In this document: piece by piece, positions 28,743 to 37,636 of the stretch
Numbering within the stretch: position 1 is the first letter of the stretch
Layout: each line of letters begins with the position of its first letter
Source: Corynebacterium sp. 74A
GTDB taxonomy: Bacteria; Actinomycetota; Actinomycetes; Mycobacteriales; Mycobacteriaceae
Length of the DNA stretch: 64,000 bases
Reading direction: 5' to 3'
Assembly (NCBI RefSeq): GCF_008930665.1
Contig: NZ_PQMG01000001.1
Location: 434,001 to 498,000 of the forward strand
Made by a program: the position numbers and the translations under genes
Notes under the pieces: model-generated
What the model was told of the DNA's origin: nothing
Databases searched by the model: none
What the model saw: the letters and a program-made list of their open reading frames with translations, nothing else

Positions 28743-30260
28743 GTGGCCCAGCACACCTCCGTACTCGTGAACCGCGAGGAGCAGAACATCACTAGCGTGG
28801 TGGCGCAGGAGCTGCTCCGCTTTGGTGGCTCCCTCGCGCTCGTTCTGGTGCTCTACGGGGTACCGATGCTGCTGTTCGCTAACGGAACCATCATCGAGTC
28901 TGCGGTGATGTCTTTGCTCTTCGTCAGCATTGTCGCGCTGATTCTCTCGCTGCTCTCGCCGGTGACGGCGCTGCTGGTGGCCATTTTGGCCGCGGTGTTT
29001 CAAAATGCCATTCTGGGAATGATGCACAACGGCTCCGGCAATATCACCGTAGTGATCAGTGAAACCAAGACGATCATTGCTTTCATCTTGGCTGGGGTGC
29101 TGCTCCTCAAGGCCGTCTACCTCCAGCGCTCCACGATTCCGCTCTTCATCACCGCTGTGGTGTTCGGGCTGTACACCATCGGCCACAACGCGGGCCTCGA
29201 CGCCAGTTTCGCAGCCAATGCCCGCAATTTCCTCGGACCTGTTCTCCTCATGCTCGCCCTAGCCACCTACACCCCCGTGGCCCGAGCGCTGCCGCGCGTG
29301 CAACTCTATGTCATGGTCTGCACCCTGTCGGCGGTGCTGGTGCTCGGATCACTGTTGGAGTACGCCATCGGCTCGCGGCACTGGAAGGCGCTGCTCAATG
29401 TGGAGCACATCGCGGGACTGAACGCGCTATCGGAGCAAACTATTGTCTTCGGCCGCACCGCCACCCGCGTCGGAGGCTTCCTCGTGGAACCCATCAACGC
29501 CGGCTATGTAGCCAGCTTCGTATTGATCTTCGCGCTGATCGAAATCATCCGGCAACTCTTTGTCTGCGAACACCCGAACGGGATGGCCGTCAGCGCGCTG
29601 GGAATCTCCGCAGTGTTTTTGATCATCACCATTTCTCTGGCCGCCACCAAGAACTCCATTCTGGTGGTCGCCACCGGCATTATCACCTATGTGCTGCTGC
29701 TCTGGTGGCGCAACCACCGACACTGGGCTTTTTGGGCCTCGGTGGCTATTGGTACAGTTCTCACCTTCGGCTACACCACCATGGTCAAAGGCCCCTCCTA
29801 CATCGTGAATGTGTGGACGAACCCGGTGGGCACCTCCGGTGGTGAATCCTCCAGTATTCACATCGCTGGGCTGCTCAGCGGGCTGTACTCGATCGCCGAT
29901 AATCCCCTCGGTTTCGGTGTGGGCAGCGGCGGTAATTTCTACCGTCTCTACCATCCCGAGATCCCCCGCCAATTGTGGCTGGAATCCGGCGGCGAAAGCG
30001 CCATCGGCACCTTAGTGTTCCAGATGGGCGTCATCGGCCTGCTCCTGCTGGCCTACGCGATCTATCTCGTCCTGCCGCGGCTGGATACAACCGGTGTTGC
30101 AGTACTCGCCGCGTGGTTTGCCGCCGCGCTCTTTTCCGAGGCCACCTTCGGTTCTATCGTGACCGTTCCGGCACTCGCCTTCGCCGCCTATCTGTCGGCC
30201 CACTCTGATCCCGCCCTTCCACAGGGCGCATCCACAACGCAGAACGGAGATCCAGCATGA
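28743..30260 (+). CDS. O-antigen ligase/polymerase-like membrane protein (Wzy role)
   Basis: A 505-residue integral membrane protein with about 12 hydrophobic helices and one large polar loop (about residues 340-410, including GGESSSIHIAGLLSGLYSIADNPLGFGVG), the arrangement of Wzy/O-antigen polymerases. It is inferred to polymerise lipid-linked repeat units at the outer face of the membrane. The GTG start has AGGGGG about 10 bases upstream, 4 bases after the previous stop, and the end overlaps the next gene by 4 bases (ATGA). Wzy sequences are poorly conserved, so the role rests on topology and context. Confidence 0.8.
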   Translation: MAQHTSVLVNREEQNITSVVAQELLRFGGSLALVLVLYGVPMLLFANGTIIESAVMSLLFVSIVALILSLLSPVTALLVAILAAVFQNAILGMMHNGSGNITVVISETKTIIAFILAGVLLLKAVYLQRSTIPLFITAVVFGLYTIGHNAGLDASFAANARNFLGPVLLMLALATYTPVARALPRVQLYVMVCTLSAVLVLGSLLEYAIGSRHWKALLNVEHIAGLNALSEQTIVFGRTATRVGGFLVEPINAGYVASFVLIFALIEIIRQLFVCEHPNGMAVSALGISAVFLIITISLAATKNSILVVATGIITYVLLLWWRNHRHWAFWASVAIGTVLTFGYTTMVKGPSYIVNVWTNPVGTSGGESSSIHIAGLLSGLYSIADNPLGFGVGSGGNFYRLYHPEIPRQLWLESGGESAIGTLVFQMGVIGLLLLAYAIYLVLPRLDTTGVAVLAAWFAAALFSEATFGSIVTVPALAFAAYLSAHSDPALPQGASTTQNGDPA

Positions 30261-31069
30261 CCGTCCTCCGCCGCCTTTGGGAGCGTATTCCGCGCGTTGC
30301 CGTCGATAAGCGCTCCGAGCATTCCCCCAGCATCAACGGCATCGCTGTGTTCCGCGGCGATCTGGCCGCGGCCACCACGATGCTTCTCGACGCCATCCGC
30401 CCCTCTTCTCCCCTGCTGGCGATCACTCCCAACGTGGATCAGCTCAACCGCCTGATCACCGATGAGCACTGGCGCGAGGAATTTGGCTCCGCCGATGCGC
30501 TCTTTGTCGACGGCGCCCCGCTGCTCGCTCTTTTCCGCCTCCTCAAGGCCCATGACGTTTACCGCGTTACCGGCGCGGACCTTTTGCCCGCGGTGGCTGC
30601 TGCGGCCGCCACGCAGGATCGCACCATCGCCGTACTTGGGGGACGTGATGATATCCGCGAGGCCGCGGTGCGCCAGCTTCGTGCAGATAACCCAGGAGCG
30701 TCGATCCATGGCGTCTCTATTCCTTTTAGCGAGGATCTCACCGCTAACCCGGCCACCATCGCCACGCTGCGCGAACTCCAACCGGATGTGTCTTTCGTGT
30801 GCTTGGGCAGCCCGAAGCAGGAGCGCTGGGTGCTAGCCAATATCGAGCAGCTGCCCGCCGGCTGGTATGTTGGCGCGGGCGCAGCCGTGGACTTCGCGGC
30901 GGGCACCACCCAACGCGCCCCACAGCTGCTGCAAAAACTCGGCCTCGAGTGGGCCTATCGCCTCTCCCAGGAGCCGCGCCGCCTAGCGAAGCGCTACCTG
31001 GTGGTGGGCCCACTCTTCCTCGTTGTTATCGCCCGTGCCCTTGTCCAGTCAGCCCGAAAGAATAGCTAA
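30257..31069 (+). CDS. WecG/TagA/CpsF family glycosyltransferase (GT26)
   Basis: A 270-residue GT26 glycosyltransferase. Family landmarks are ITPNVDQLNRL, FVDGAPLLALFRLL, RVTGADLLP and FVCLGSPKQERWV, then GAGAAVDFAAGTTQRAP. Such enzymes transfer N-acetylmannosamine-type or related sugars to a lipid-linked acceptor, usually as the second sugar. The start overlaps the polymerase stop (ATGA). It is the only recognisable glycosyltransferase of the locus besides the initiating enzyme, so the repeat unit may be very short or other transferases may be encoded elsewhere. Confidence 0.9.
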   Translation: MTVLRRLWERIPRVAVDKRSEHSPSINGIAVFRGDLAAATTMLLDAIRPSSPLLAITPNVDQLNRLITDEHWREEFGSADALFVDGAPLLALFRLLKAHDVYRVTGADLLPAVAAAAATQDRTIAVLGGRDDIREAAVRQLRADNPGASIHGVSIPFSEDLTANPATIATLRELQPDVSFVCLGSPKQERWVLANIEQLPAGWYVGAGAAVDFAAGTTQRAPQLLQKLGLEWAYRLSQEPRRLAKRYLVVGPLFLVVIARALVQSARKNS

Positions 31070-31073
31070 ATCT

Positions 31074-32516
31074 ATGTCTACGCCCCGCACAGCTTTTAGC
31101 ATCCGCGATGTCACCCAACGCGACTTCTGCATCGGGTGCGGCGGCTGCTCTATCGCCACCGAGGGCAGCATTCCCATCACGCTGTCTCGCGATGGACAGT
31201 ATCGAGCAGGCGATCTCTCCGAGCACGCTGAAAATGTATCCGGGGTGTGCCCCTTCAGTGATGACTCCCCCACCGAGGACGATCTCGCCGCACCGCGCTA
31301 TGCGGAGCACTGCAGCTACACCACCGCGATCGGCTATCACCGCGCCCTCTACGCCGGCCGGGTCCTCAGCGATGATTATCGCCTCGGTTCCTCCTCCGGC
31401 GGGCTGGTGTCTTTTGTCGCCGGCGCGCTGCTGTCTGCCGGCGCTGTCGATGGCATCATCCACGTCAAACGCACCTCCACAGACGAGGCGGATCAACCGC
31501 TCTTTGCCTTCGGGATCTCCACCACCCTCGAGGAGCTGCGGGCCCACCGCAAGTCTGTGTACTACCCGGTGGAGTTTTCCCAGGCGCTCGCCAGCGCCCA
31601 GCGCGCCGGCGGCCGCTATGTGTTCATTGGTATTCCCTGCCACGTGCGCGCTTTGAGGCTGCTCCAGCAGCGCGATCCGGAGCTGAGTGAGCTTGTGCCC
31701 TACACCATCGGTTTGGTGTGCGGGCATATGAAGACCACCGGCTTTGCCGAGTCGCTGGGCTGGCAGCTCGGCATCGAGCCGGCGAATCTGCGGGCTGTGG
31801 ATTTCCGGGTAAAAGATCGCGTCGGCCCAGCCAATCGCTATGCCACCTCGGCCACCGATCGCGCCGGCCGCACCCGCACCAAAAAGACCTTCGAAATGCT
31901 CGGCACCAACTGGGGCCATGGCTTCTTCCAGCCCAAGGCCTGCAATGTCTGCGATGATATTTTCGCCGAGACCGCCGATATCGCCTTCGGCGACGCCTGG
32001 CTGCCCCGCTATGCCTCGGATCCGCTGGGCCACAATGTGGTGGTGGTGCGCAACCCTGAGCTCCACGAGCTGCTCCTGCGCGCCGAACAGACCGGCGAGG
32101 TGTTCTTAGAGGAGCTCTCTGAGGAGGACACTCTCAAAACCCAATCCGGCAATGTGCGCCACCGTCGCATCGGCGTGGAGGTGCGCCTCGCCGACGATAT
32201 CGCGGCAGGGCTTCCCGTGCCCCACAAGCGGGTCGAGCCAGGCTATGAGCACGCCGATGACAAGCGCGTCGCCCTCATCCGTCGCCGCCGCGCGCTCAGC
32301 GAGCTCTCCATTTCCAGCTTCCGAGAGGCCCGCGAGAAGAACTCGTGGCGTCACTTTCTCGCAGCCATCGGCCCCAGCGTGAAGGCCTATGATGCCCAGG
32401 GCGCACAGTCGCGGCTGGCCCGCATTCTGGCGCCGCTGCCGCTGAGCATGCAGCTGCGGCTACGCACAGTATTAATGGGTACGCGCACCCTGATTTCTCG
32501 GTTTCGCCGTAGGTAG
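31074..32516 (+). CDS. FrhB-like (coenzyme F420 hydrogenase beta subunit family) iron-sulfur flavoprotein
   Basis: A 480-residue protein of the FrhB/FdhB family. The N-terminal FCIGCGGCSIA plus a later CPF provide a [4Fe-4S] site; the core has SSSGGLVSFVAGALL, IGIPCHVRALRLL and KACNVCDDIFAETADIAFGDAW. Members often sit beside polysaccharide pyruvyl transferases in capsule loci, where they are thought to oxidise or reduce a sugar intermediate; the electron carrier is unknown. Corynebacteria are not known to make F420, so the cofactor is probably flavin. The ATG at 31074 lies 4 bases after the GT26 stop. It converges with the flippase gene, leaving 8 bases. Confidence 0.85.
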   Translation: MSTPRTAFSIRDVTQRDFCIGCGGCSIATEGSIPITLSRDGQYRAGDLSEHAENVSGVCPFSDDSPTEDDLAAPRYAEHCSYTTAIGYHRALYAGRVLSDDYRLGSSSGGLVSFVAGALLSAGAVDGIIHVKRTSTDEADQPLFAFGISTTLEELRAHRKSVYYPVEFSQALASAQRAGGRYVFIGIPCHVRALRLLQQRDPELSELVPYTIGLVCGHMKTTGFAESLGWQLGIEPANLRAVDFRVKDRVGPANRYATSATDRAGRTRTKKTFEMLGTNWGHGFFQPKACNVCDDIFAETADIAFGDAWLPRYASDPLGHNVVVVRNPELHELLLRAEQTGEVFLEELSEEDTLKTQSGNVRHRRIGVEVRLADDIAAGLPVPHKRVEPGYEHADDKRVALIRRRRALSELSISSFREAREKNSWRHFLAAIGPSVKAYDAQGAQSRLARILAPLPLSMQLRLRTVLMGTRTLISRFRRR

Positions 32517-32524
32517 GTACGCCG

Positions 32525-33826
32525 TTAGCGGGCACCCTTGCGGTGCTTCGGCTGGTAGCTCTCCGCGCCGGAGAGCTTGTGGATTGCCCGCCAGTACAGC
32601 ACGGCGGTGGTAACACGGCTGAGGAGCCGACCAATGAGCACGCCCACCACGCCGATGACGCTAAACAGCCCGAGGCCCACCACCACCATCACGGTGATGG
32701 AGACCAGCGAAGCGGGCACAAAATAGCGCTGCCCGTTGAGCATCACCAGCAGGCGCATGGCGGCAAAGACGTACACGATCGGCAGCGTGGCTACCAGCAG
32801 CACGGAAGAATAGGCGGCGACCGAGCCCACGGCCTCTGGGCCAATTCCACTCATGGCCACCACGAGGGCCACGCCCGCCCCCGGCAGGGCAATGGCGGCG
32901 ACGGCGGCGAGGAGGCGTCGAACATCGCGGGTAAAACGCGCATAGGCCTCGCGATAATCCGACTGCCCAGCGGCATCCGCCCACCGCTTCATGCGCGGCA
33001 GAATCCCCAGCGCATAGGCTGCCTGGATGATGATGTAGGCAATCTTGTCCGCAAGCTCATAGAAGGTGATAGCGCCCTGGCCGACAGAGGAGATCACCGA
33101 GCGCTCGATCAGCACCGATGCTTGAGTGATGCCATTGGAGCCGAATTGCTGATACAGCGACAGCGCGCCACCTGTGGCCTGCGGGGAAGAATCGGTGTTG
33201 TCGAGCCCAGCGGCTGTGGCCCTATCGATGGGTTCATCGGCGAGGAAGCGTCGTTGCGCTAGGGCGAGGACCACGACACGTAGGATTTCCCCGAGCAGGA
33301 AGAACACCACCAATTCTCCGCCCTCGAAAGGCAGTACCAGCACCGCCACGATGAGCACGAGATAGCGCAAGCCCTGCGTGCTGAGGGGAATATAGCTGCG
33401 GTCTTCCAAGATCAGACACGCCGACAGCGGGCTGGCGAAACAGGCCACCAACACCGCGATGGCCACCACCAGCAGCCACACGCCCTGATCAGCGGGCAAA
33501 CCACCGGTGAAAAGGAAAGCGATAAACGTCACCGCAGCCACCACTGTCACGCCGACCGCGGCGGGCACCGCCAGCGCCCGCACACAGCGCAGTACCGCAG
33601 CGCGCACCGTCGCCCCCGCGGTGAGAGAGCGGGACAGCTCCGCCACGGCATAGGCTTCCGCGGCCTGGGTGACAATAGCCGTGCCCAAGATGCTCACGGT
33701 GAGCAGCACAATGACGCGGTCCGAGTCCGCGGCGTCGAGGCGCAGCGCCAAGATAAAAGGAAGAAGCAACCCGGGGCCGAGCCCAAGCCCCATCGCGATG
33801 AGCTGGCGGAGCTTAGAAACTGTCAC
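32525..33826 (-). CDS. Polysaccharide flippase (Wzx/MATE-like)
   Basis: A 433-residue membrane protein with about 12 helices, weakly similar in layout to Wzx flippases. It starts VSKLRQLIAMGLGLGPGLLLPFILALR and includes GSNGITQASVLIERSVIS, like the substrate-channel helices of that group. It is inferred to move the undecaprenyl-linked repeat unit across the membrane. It is the only gene of the polysaccharide locus on the minus strand. The GTG start has GAGG 7 bases upstream, and about 79 bases separate it from the divergent phosphatase gene. Confidence 0.78.
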   Translation of the reverse strand: MTVSKLRQLIAMGLGLGPGLLLPFILALRLDAADSDRVIVLLTVSILGTAIVTQAAEAYAVAELSRSLTAGATVRAAVLRCVRALAVPAAVGVTVVAAVTFIAFLFTGGLPADQGVWLLVVAIAVLVACFASPLSACLILEDRSYIPLSTQGLRYLVLIVAVLVLPFEGGELVVFFLLGEILRVVVLALAQRRFLADEPIDRATAAGLDNTDSSPQATGGALSLYQQFGSNGITQASVLIERSVISSVGQGAITFYELADKIAYIIIQAAYALGILPRMKRWADAAGQSDYREAYARFTRDVRRLLAAVAAIALPGAGVALVVAMSGIGPEAVGSVAAYSSVLLVATLPIVYVFAAMRLLVMLNGQRYFVPASLVSITVMVVVGLGLFSVIGVVGVLIGRLLSRVTTAVLYWRAIHKLSGAESYQPKHRKGAR

Positions 33827-33905
33827 TGCGTCGCCTCGCTAGTCGCCACGTCTGCATACCTCCACTACTGCTGGCCGCATTGAAGAGCCGTGTTCTAATA
33901 GGCCT

Positions 33906-34451
33906 ATGACTCTCAAGATTCTGACAGTGTGCACCGGAAATATCTGCCGTTCCCCGTATATCGAGTATCGCCTCGCCCACGCGGCCGCAGCCGCCGGGCT
34001 CGAGGTACAAGTAGATAGTGCGGGCACCCAAGCAACTAATGGTACCCCCTATCATCCGCATACCTTAAGCCTGCTTGAGAAGCAGGGAATAGACGCCAGC
34101 CAGGGAAGCTCGCGGTATCTCACGGCAGCCATTGCCAGGGACTATGACCTCGTTATCGCCGCAGCTGAGGACCATATTCCAGCCATCGCACGCACCGCGC
34201 CGGCGGCGTGGCGGTCCTGCATTACCTTGAGGCATCTCGCGAGCCTCAATCCGGAGGAGATCCGCCCCAGAACACCCATCATGGGCCAGCCGGAGACGAA
34301 ACGAGTAGCCCAGAACGCCTCGGCTGGATCATTCAGCATCAGCGACCCCATCGGCCAGCCCCTCGCTGCTTTCGAGGCCATGGCCGCGAGCGTCGACGCC
34401 GCCCTCCCCCACGCCCTGCGGGTGATCGAGAAGCTAGCCGCGGAAAAGTAG
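33906..34451 (+). CDS. Low-molecular-weight protein tyrosine phosphatase (Wzb-like)
   Basis: A 181-residue low-Mr phosphatase. The P-loop CTGNICRS (Cys9 to Arg15) lies at the N-terminus, and the general-acid pair DP appears at 147-148 in SISDPIGQP. It is inferred to dephosphorylate the C-terminal tyrosines of the BY-kinase at 26045, closing the control cycle for polymer export. No Shine-Dalgarno is seen; TAATAG at 33896-33901 could be a -10 giving a nearly leaderless message. It marks the right end of the polysaccharide locus. Confidence 0.92.
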   Translation: MTLKILTVCTGNICRSPYIEYRLAHAAAAAGLEVQVDSAGTQATNGTPYHPHTLSLLEKQGIDASQGSSRYLTAAIARDYDLVIAAAEDHIPAIARTAPAAWRSCITLRHLASLNPEEIRPRTPIMGQPETKRVAQNASAGSFSISDPIGQPLAAFEAMAASVDAALPHALRVIEKLAAEK

Positions 34452-34587
34452 AGCGGCATGGGAGCGGGCGGGGGCGGCTGAGGTGTGCTGGAGTTCCTCG
34501 GCGATCGGGACGGGAGTTCACACGCGCGGCGAGGCCGCCAACGAGATCGGCTGCATATCCGCGGCCAAGGCACACATCGGCAGCCTC

Positions 34588-36390
34588 CTAAGAGGTTGCT
34601 TGGCCCCTCCCTTTGGGAAGTGGGAAGCGCTCCAATGCCTTCAACGCCAATTCACGGGTGCGTTGTTCGATGTCCTCACCGGTCCACGAGTCCCGGTCCT
34701 TCAAGTCGGCGTTCAGCGCAAGCCCATTTTTGTAACCAATGGGGCGGTCCTTGGCGTCCGTGCGATCACGCTTTTCCACGAATGACTTGTTGCCAAGGTT
34801 GCTGTTGTATGCGGTGATAGTGAGATTTCCCAGCCGGTGTTTGTGAAGTTCCTGCTTTTCGGCAGCACGTTCCTTACCACCGAGCATCTCCGTCCACGAC
34901 GCCGGCAAATTCTCCCCTTGCGGAAGGATGTGCTCGATGGTCCACACGAAGTGGGTTTTATCTTGACGCCACAGATCAACCCACGACTCTCTGGTCATGG
35001 CATCCTCGGCTAGTGTGGCCAAGATAAATCGTGCGACGTCAGTATTTTCCTCATAAATGCGGCCTAAGAGCCGTTCATGGAAATCTGTGTCGGAGGCCGA
35101 AACCGCTCTGATTTTCTCACCGATAATCTCAAGCACATCATTGCCTCTAGCATCACCGATCTCAGAGATGGTTGCCATGAACAACCTCGCTAGCGCGTGG
35201 GTGGGCGGGTAACCAGTGAGGTTTCGGCGGATGAAAAAGTTCGTGAGCACATCCACGACACTCTCGAGCTGATCATCACTGAGCTGCAGTTCATCCTGCT
35301 TCGTCATGAGCCACAGCAAAAGAACATAGGACGGTGCGCCTTGCGCACGCATGAGCCGCTGGAACGCTCGGTCCAAAGATGTTGACTCCTCAGGCACAGC
35401 AACGCAGTTGATGCGGCCGTACACCTTGCTGGCGTTGACGAGAGCATCAACAACAGGTACGAGATCCTGCTCTAAAATTTTCTCGTACACCCGTATCAAG
35501 TTGGACTTCATCGCAACGTACGCTTTGGGCACCTCTGGGAGGTCCTGTTTGAAGGCGTTGTAGTAATGCCTGAGGAAACGCTCCTGAGTGGAGTAGCTAT
35601 CGCCAAGATTGACCAGCATCTCGTTCCAGCGCTTGAAGGCCTTATCGACATCCATGATCTTGCGCTTTTCGGACTCAGCTAAGAGTTGATTTTTGATCAA
35701 ATCGACGGGAGAAAGCGGCAAGCCACGGTTATTCAGTGACTCGAAGAGAATGAATGCATCGGCGTTGCTATCAACCTCGATTTTTACGATGACTGCCTGG
35801 AGTGCTGCCTCGCGCAGCTGAAGCGCCGCCGTCGTTTCACTCAGTCCTTCCGTTTCGGCGAGCTTCTGAATAGCCGAACGAAAGTACTCCCAACATTTAG
35901 AGATCCTGCGGAGGCGGTAATACGGTTCCTTGTGGCTCTCAACTGATAATCCAGCGTCCGAGAGAACCTGGAGAAAATCAGCGAGGTTATGGCCCTGTTT
36001 CTGGGGCGTGACCCGCGGATGCTCGTCGGCTTTACGCACCAACTGGCGACGGAGATTATTAACGTCGGTCCGAGCGTCCTCGTCGAGCTCGTCGATGTGT
36101 TCCTTGAGAACCGAGTAGACCGCCGCTAGAAGCAGCGTCAGCGTTGTGAGTCGCTGTTGCCCGTCGACCACTTGGAGAATGTTTCCCTCAAGGGCGTCCG
36201 TAGTTTGGTCGAGCGTAATGATAGTGCCGAGGAAGTGTGACCCTTCGGCATTGATCAAGTCTTCGAACAAGTCCTCCCAGTGGGCCTTGCTCCATGAATA
36301 CTCACGCTGATAAGGCGGAATTTTATAGAGCACATTGCCCTCGTGACTGAAGAGACTATGCACCGCATACTGGCTAGCTGACTTGATCAT
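34588..36390 (-). CDS. GmrSD-like DUF262/DUF1524 restriction endonuclease (type IV style)
   Basis: A 600-residue single-chain protein. The N-terminal DUF262 (GmrS, ParB-like) has PPYQREYSW (25-33) and the nucleotide-binding DGQQRLTTL (76-84). The C-terminal DUF1524 (GmrD, HNH nuclease) has TIEHILPQ followed by HRLGNLTITAYNSNLGNKSF. Fused proteins of this type act against phages with modified bases (GmrSD, BrxU); the target here is unknown. Base composition is visibly lower in GC than both flanks, and no partner gene is present, which suggests acquisition as a single defence gene between the polysaccharide locus and ychF. AAGGAA precedes the ATG. Confidence 0.9.
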   Translation of the reverse strand: MIKSASQYAVHSLFSHEGNVLYKIPPYQREYSWSKAHWEDLFEDLINAEGSHFLGTIITLDQTTDALEGNILQVVDGQQRLTTLTLLLAAVYSVLKEHIDELDEDARTDVNNLRRQLVRKADEHPRVTPQKQGHNLADFLQVLSDAGLSVESHKEPYYRLRRISKCWEYFRSAIQKLAETEGLSETTAALQLREAALQAVIVKIEVDSNADAFILFESLNNRGLPLSPVDLIKNQLLAESEKRKIMDVDKAFKRWNEMLVNLGDSYSTQERFLRHYYNAFKQDLPEVPKAYVAMKSNLIRVYEKILEQDLVPVVDALVNASKVYGRINCVAVPEESTSLDRAFQRLMRAQGAPSYVLLLWLMTKQDELQLSDDQLESVVDVLTNFFIRRNLTGYPPTHALARLFMATISEIGDARGNDVLEIIGEKIRAVSASDTDFHERLLGRIYEENTDVARFILATLAEDAMTRESWVDLWRQDKTHFVWTIEHILPQGENLPASWTEMLGGKERAAEKQELHKHRLGNLTITAYNSNLGNKSFVEKRDRTDAKDRPIGYKNGLALNADLKDRDSWTGEDIEQRTRELALKALERFPLPKGRGQATS

Positions 36391-36428
36391 TACAACGGTT
36401 CCTTACTTGTTGCTGCGAGCTTCACGCC

Positions 36429-37514
36429 CTACACGTTGAACTTAAACTCCACCACGTCGCCGTCAGTCATGACGTAGTCCTTGCCCTCTTGGCGCACCTT
36501 GCCGTGAGCACGGGCTTCTGCCATCGATCCGGCGGCAGCGAGGTCCTCGAAGGAGACGACCTCAGCCTTAATGAAGCCCTTTTCGAAGTCGGTGTGGATC
36601 ACGCCAGCGGCCTGGGGCGCGGTATCGCCCTTGTGGATGGTCCAGGCGCGGGCTTCCTTCGGGCCGGCAGTGAGATAGGTCTGCAAACCAAGGGTCTCGA
36701 AGCCGGCGCGAGCCAGCGAGGCCAGGCCCGGCTCGTCTTGGCCGACGCTTTCGAGCAACTCGGCTGCTTCTTCCTCATCGAGTTCGAGAAGCTCCGCCTC
36801 GGTCTTAGCGTCAAGGAAGACGCAATCGGCGGGGGCGACGAGCTCGCGCAACTCCTGCTTGCGGGCGTTATCGCTGAGCACGTCTTCGTCGGCGTTGAAC
36901 ACGTACAAGAAGGGCTTAGAGGTCAAAAAGTGCAGCTCGCGGAGAAGGGAGAGGTCCACATCCCCAGATACGGATGCGGCGAAGAGCGTGCGGTCATCCT
37001 CGAGGATCTCCTGCGCCTTCTTCACCTCGGCCACCATCGGGGCCTTGTCCTTATCCTTCTTGGCTTCCTTCTCCAGACGCGGCAGGGCCTTCTCAATGGT
37101 CTGCAGGTCTGCCAAGATCAGCTCGGTCTCAATGACGGAGATATCCGAGCGTGGGTCCACTGCACCATCCACGTGGATCACGTTCTCATCGGAGAAGGCG
37201 CGCACGACCTGGCAGATGGCGTCGGCCTCGCGGATGTTCGCGAGGAACTTATTGCCAAGCCCCTCGCCCTCAGAGGCACCCTTGACGATGCCGGCGATGT
37301 CCACGAAGGACACCGTGGCGGGGAGAATGCGCTCGGAGTGAAAAATCTCCGCGAGGGTGTTCAGGCGTGCATCGGGAAGCTCCACCAAACCCACATTGGG
37401 CTCGATGGTGGCGAAGGGATAGTTCGCAGCTAGCACGTCGTTGCGGGTCAGGGCATTAAACAGCGTGGACTTGCCCACATTGGGCAGGCCGACGATTCCA
37501 AGTGTAAGGCTCAC
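36429..37514 (-). CDS. ychF: Redox-regulated ATPase YchF (Obg family)
   Basis: A 361-residue YchF/OLA1 ATPase that associates with ribosomes. GLPNVGKSTLFNALT is the P-loop; FVDIAGIVKGASEGEGLGNKFL is switch II; FNADEDVL stands where Obg GTPases have NKxD, as expected for the ATP-preferring group; the C-terminal TGS-like domain ends MTDGDVVEFKFNV. The GTG at 37514 gives the family N-terminus VSLTLGIVGLPNVG and has AGGA upstream; the frame is open to 37583. The GmrSD-like gene follows after 38 bases. Confidence 0.96.
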   Translation of the reverse strand: MSLTLGIVGLPNVGKSTLFNALTRNDVLAANYPFATIEPNVGLVELPDARLNTLAEIFHSERILPATVSFVDIAGIVKGASEGEGLGNKFLANIREADAICQVVRAFSDENVIHVDGAVDPRSDISVIETELILADLQTIEKALPRLEKEAKKDKDKAPMVAEVKKAQEILEDDRTLFAASVSGDVDLSLLRELHFLTSKPFLYVFNADEDVLSDNARKQELRELVAPADCVFLDAKTEAELLELDEEEAAELLESVGQDEPGLASLARAGFETLGLQTYLTAGPKEARAWTIHKGDTAPQAAGVIHTDFEKGFIKAEVVSFEDLAAAGSMAEARAHGKVRQEGKDYVMTDGDVVEFKFNV

Positions 37515-37559
37515 GAGGCCTAATCCTAACAGCCGCGAGGCTGGGTCTTGGTGAGGTGT

Positions 37560-37571
37560 GCGTCGATAAGC
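37560..37571 (-). repeat. GCTTATCGACGC repeat copy, gene gap
   Basis: A full 12-base copy (read on the minus strand) in the gap between the divergent ychF and AI-2E-type permease genes. See the entry at 23149 for all copies. Confidence 0.85.
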
Positions 37572-37636
37572 CTGCTCCACCACGGGCTGAGCGTTCGCGG
37601 TTTCGCACGAGAGGTTTTTTGGGCAAGATAAATGAC

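Noticed and set aside
34452..34587. tRNA gene or attachment duplication beside the GmrSD-like gene
   Set aside because: No cloverleaf could be drawn and no direct repeat was found matching the other flank (36391-36428).
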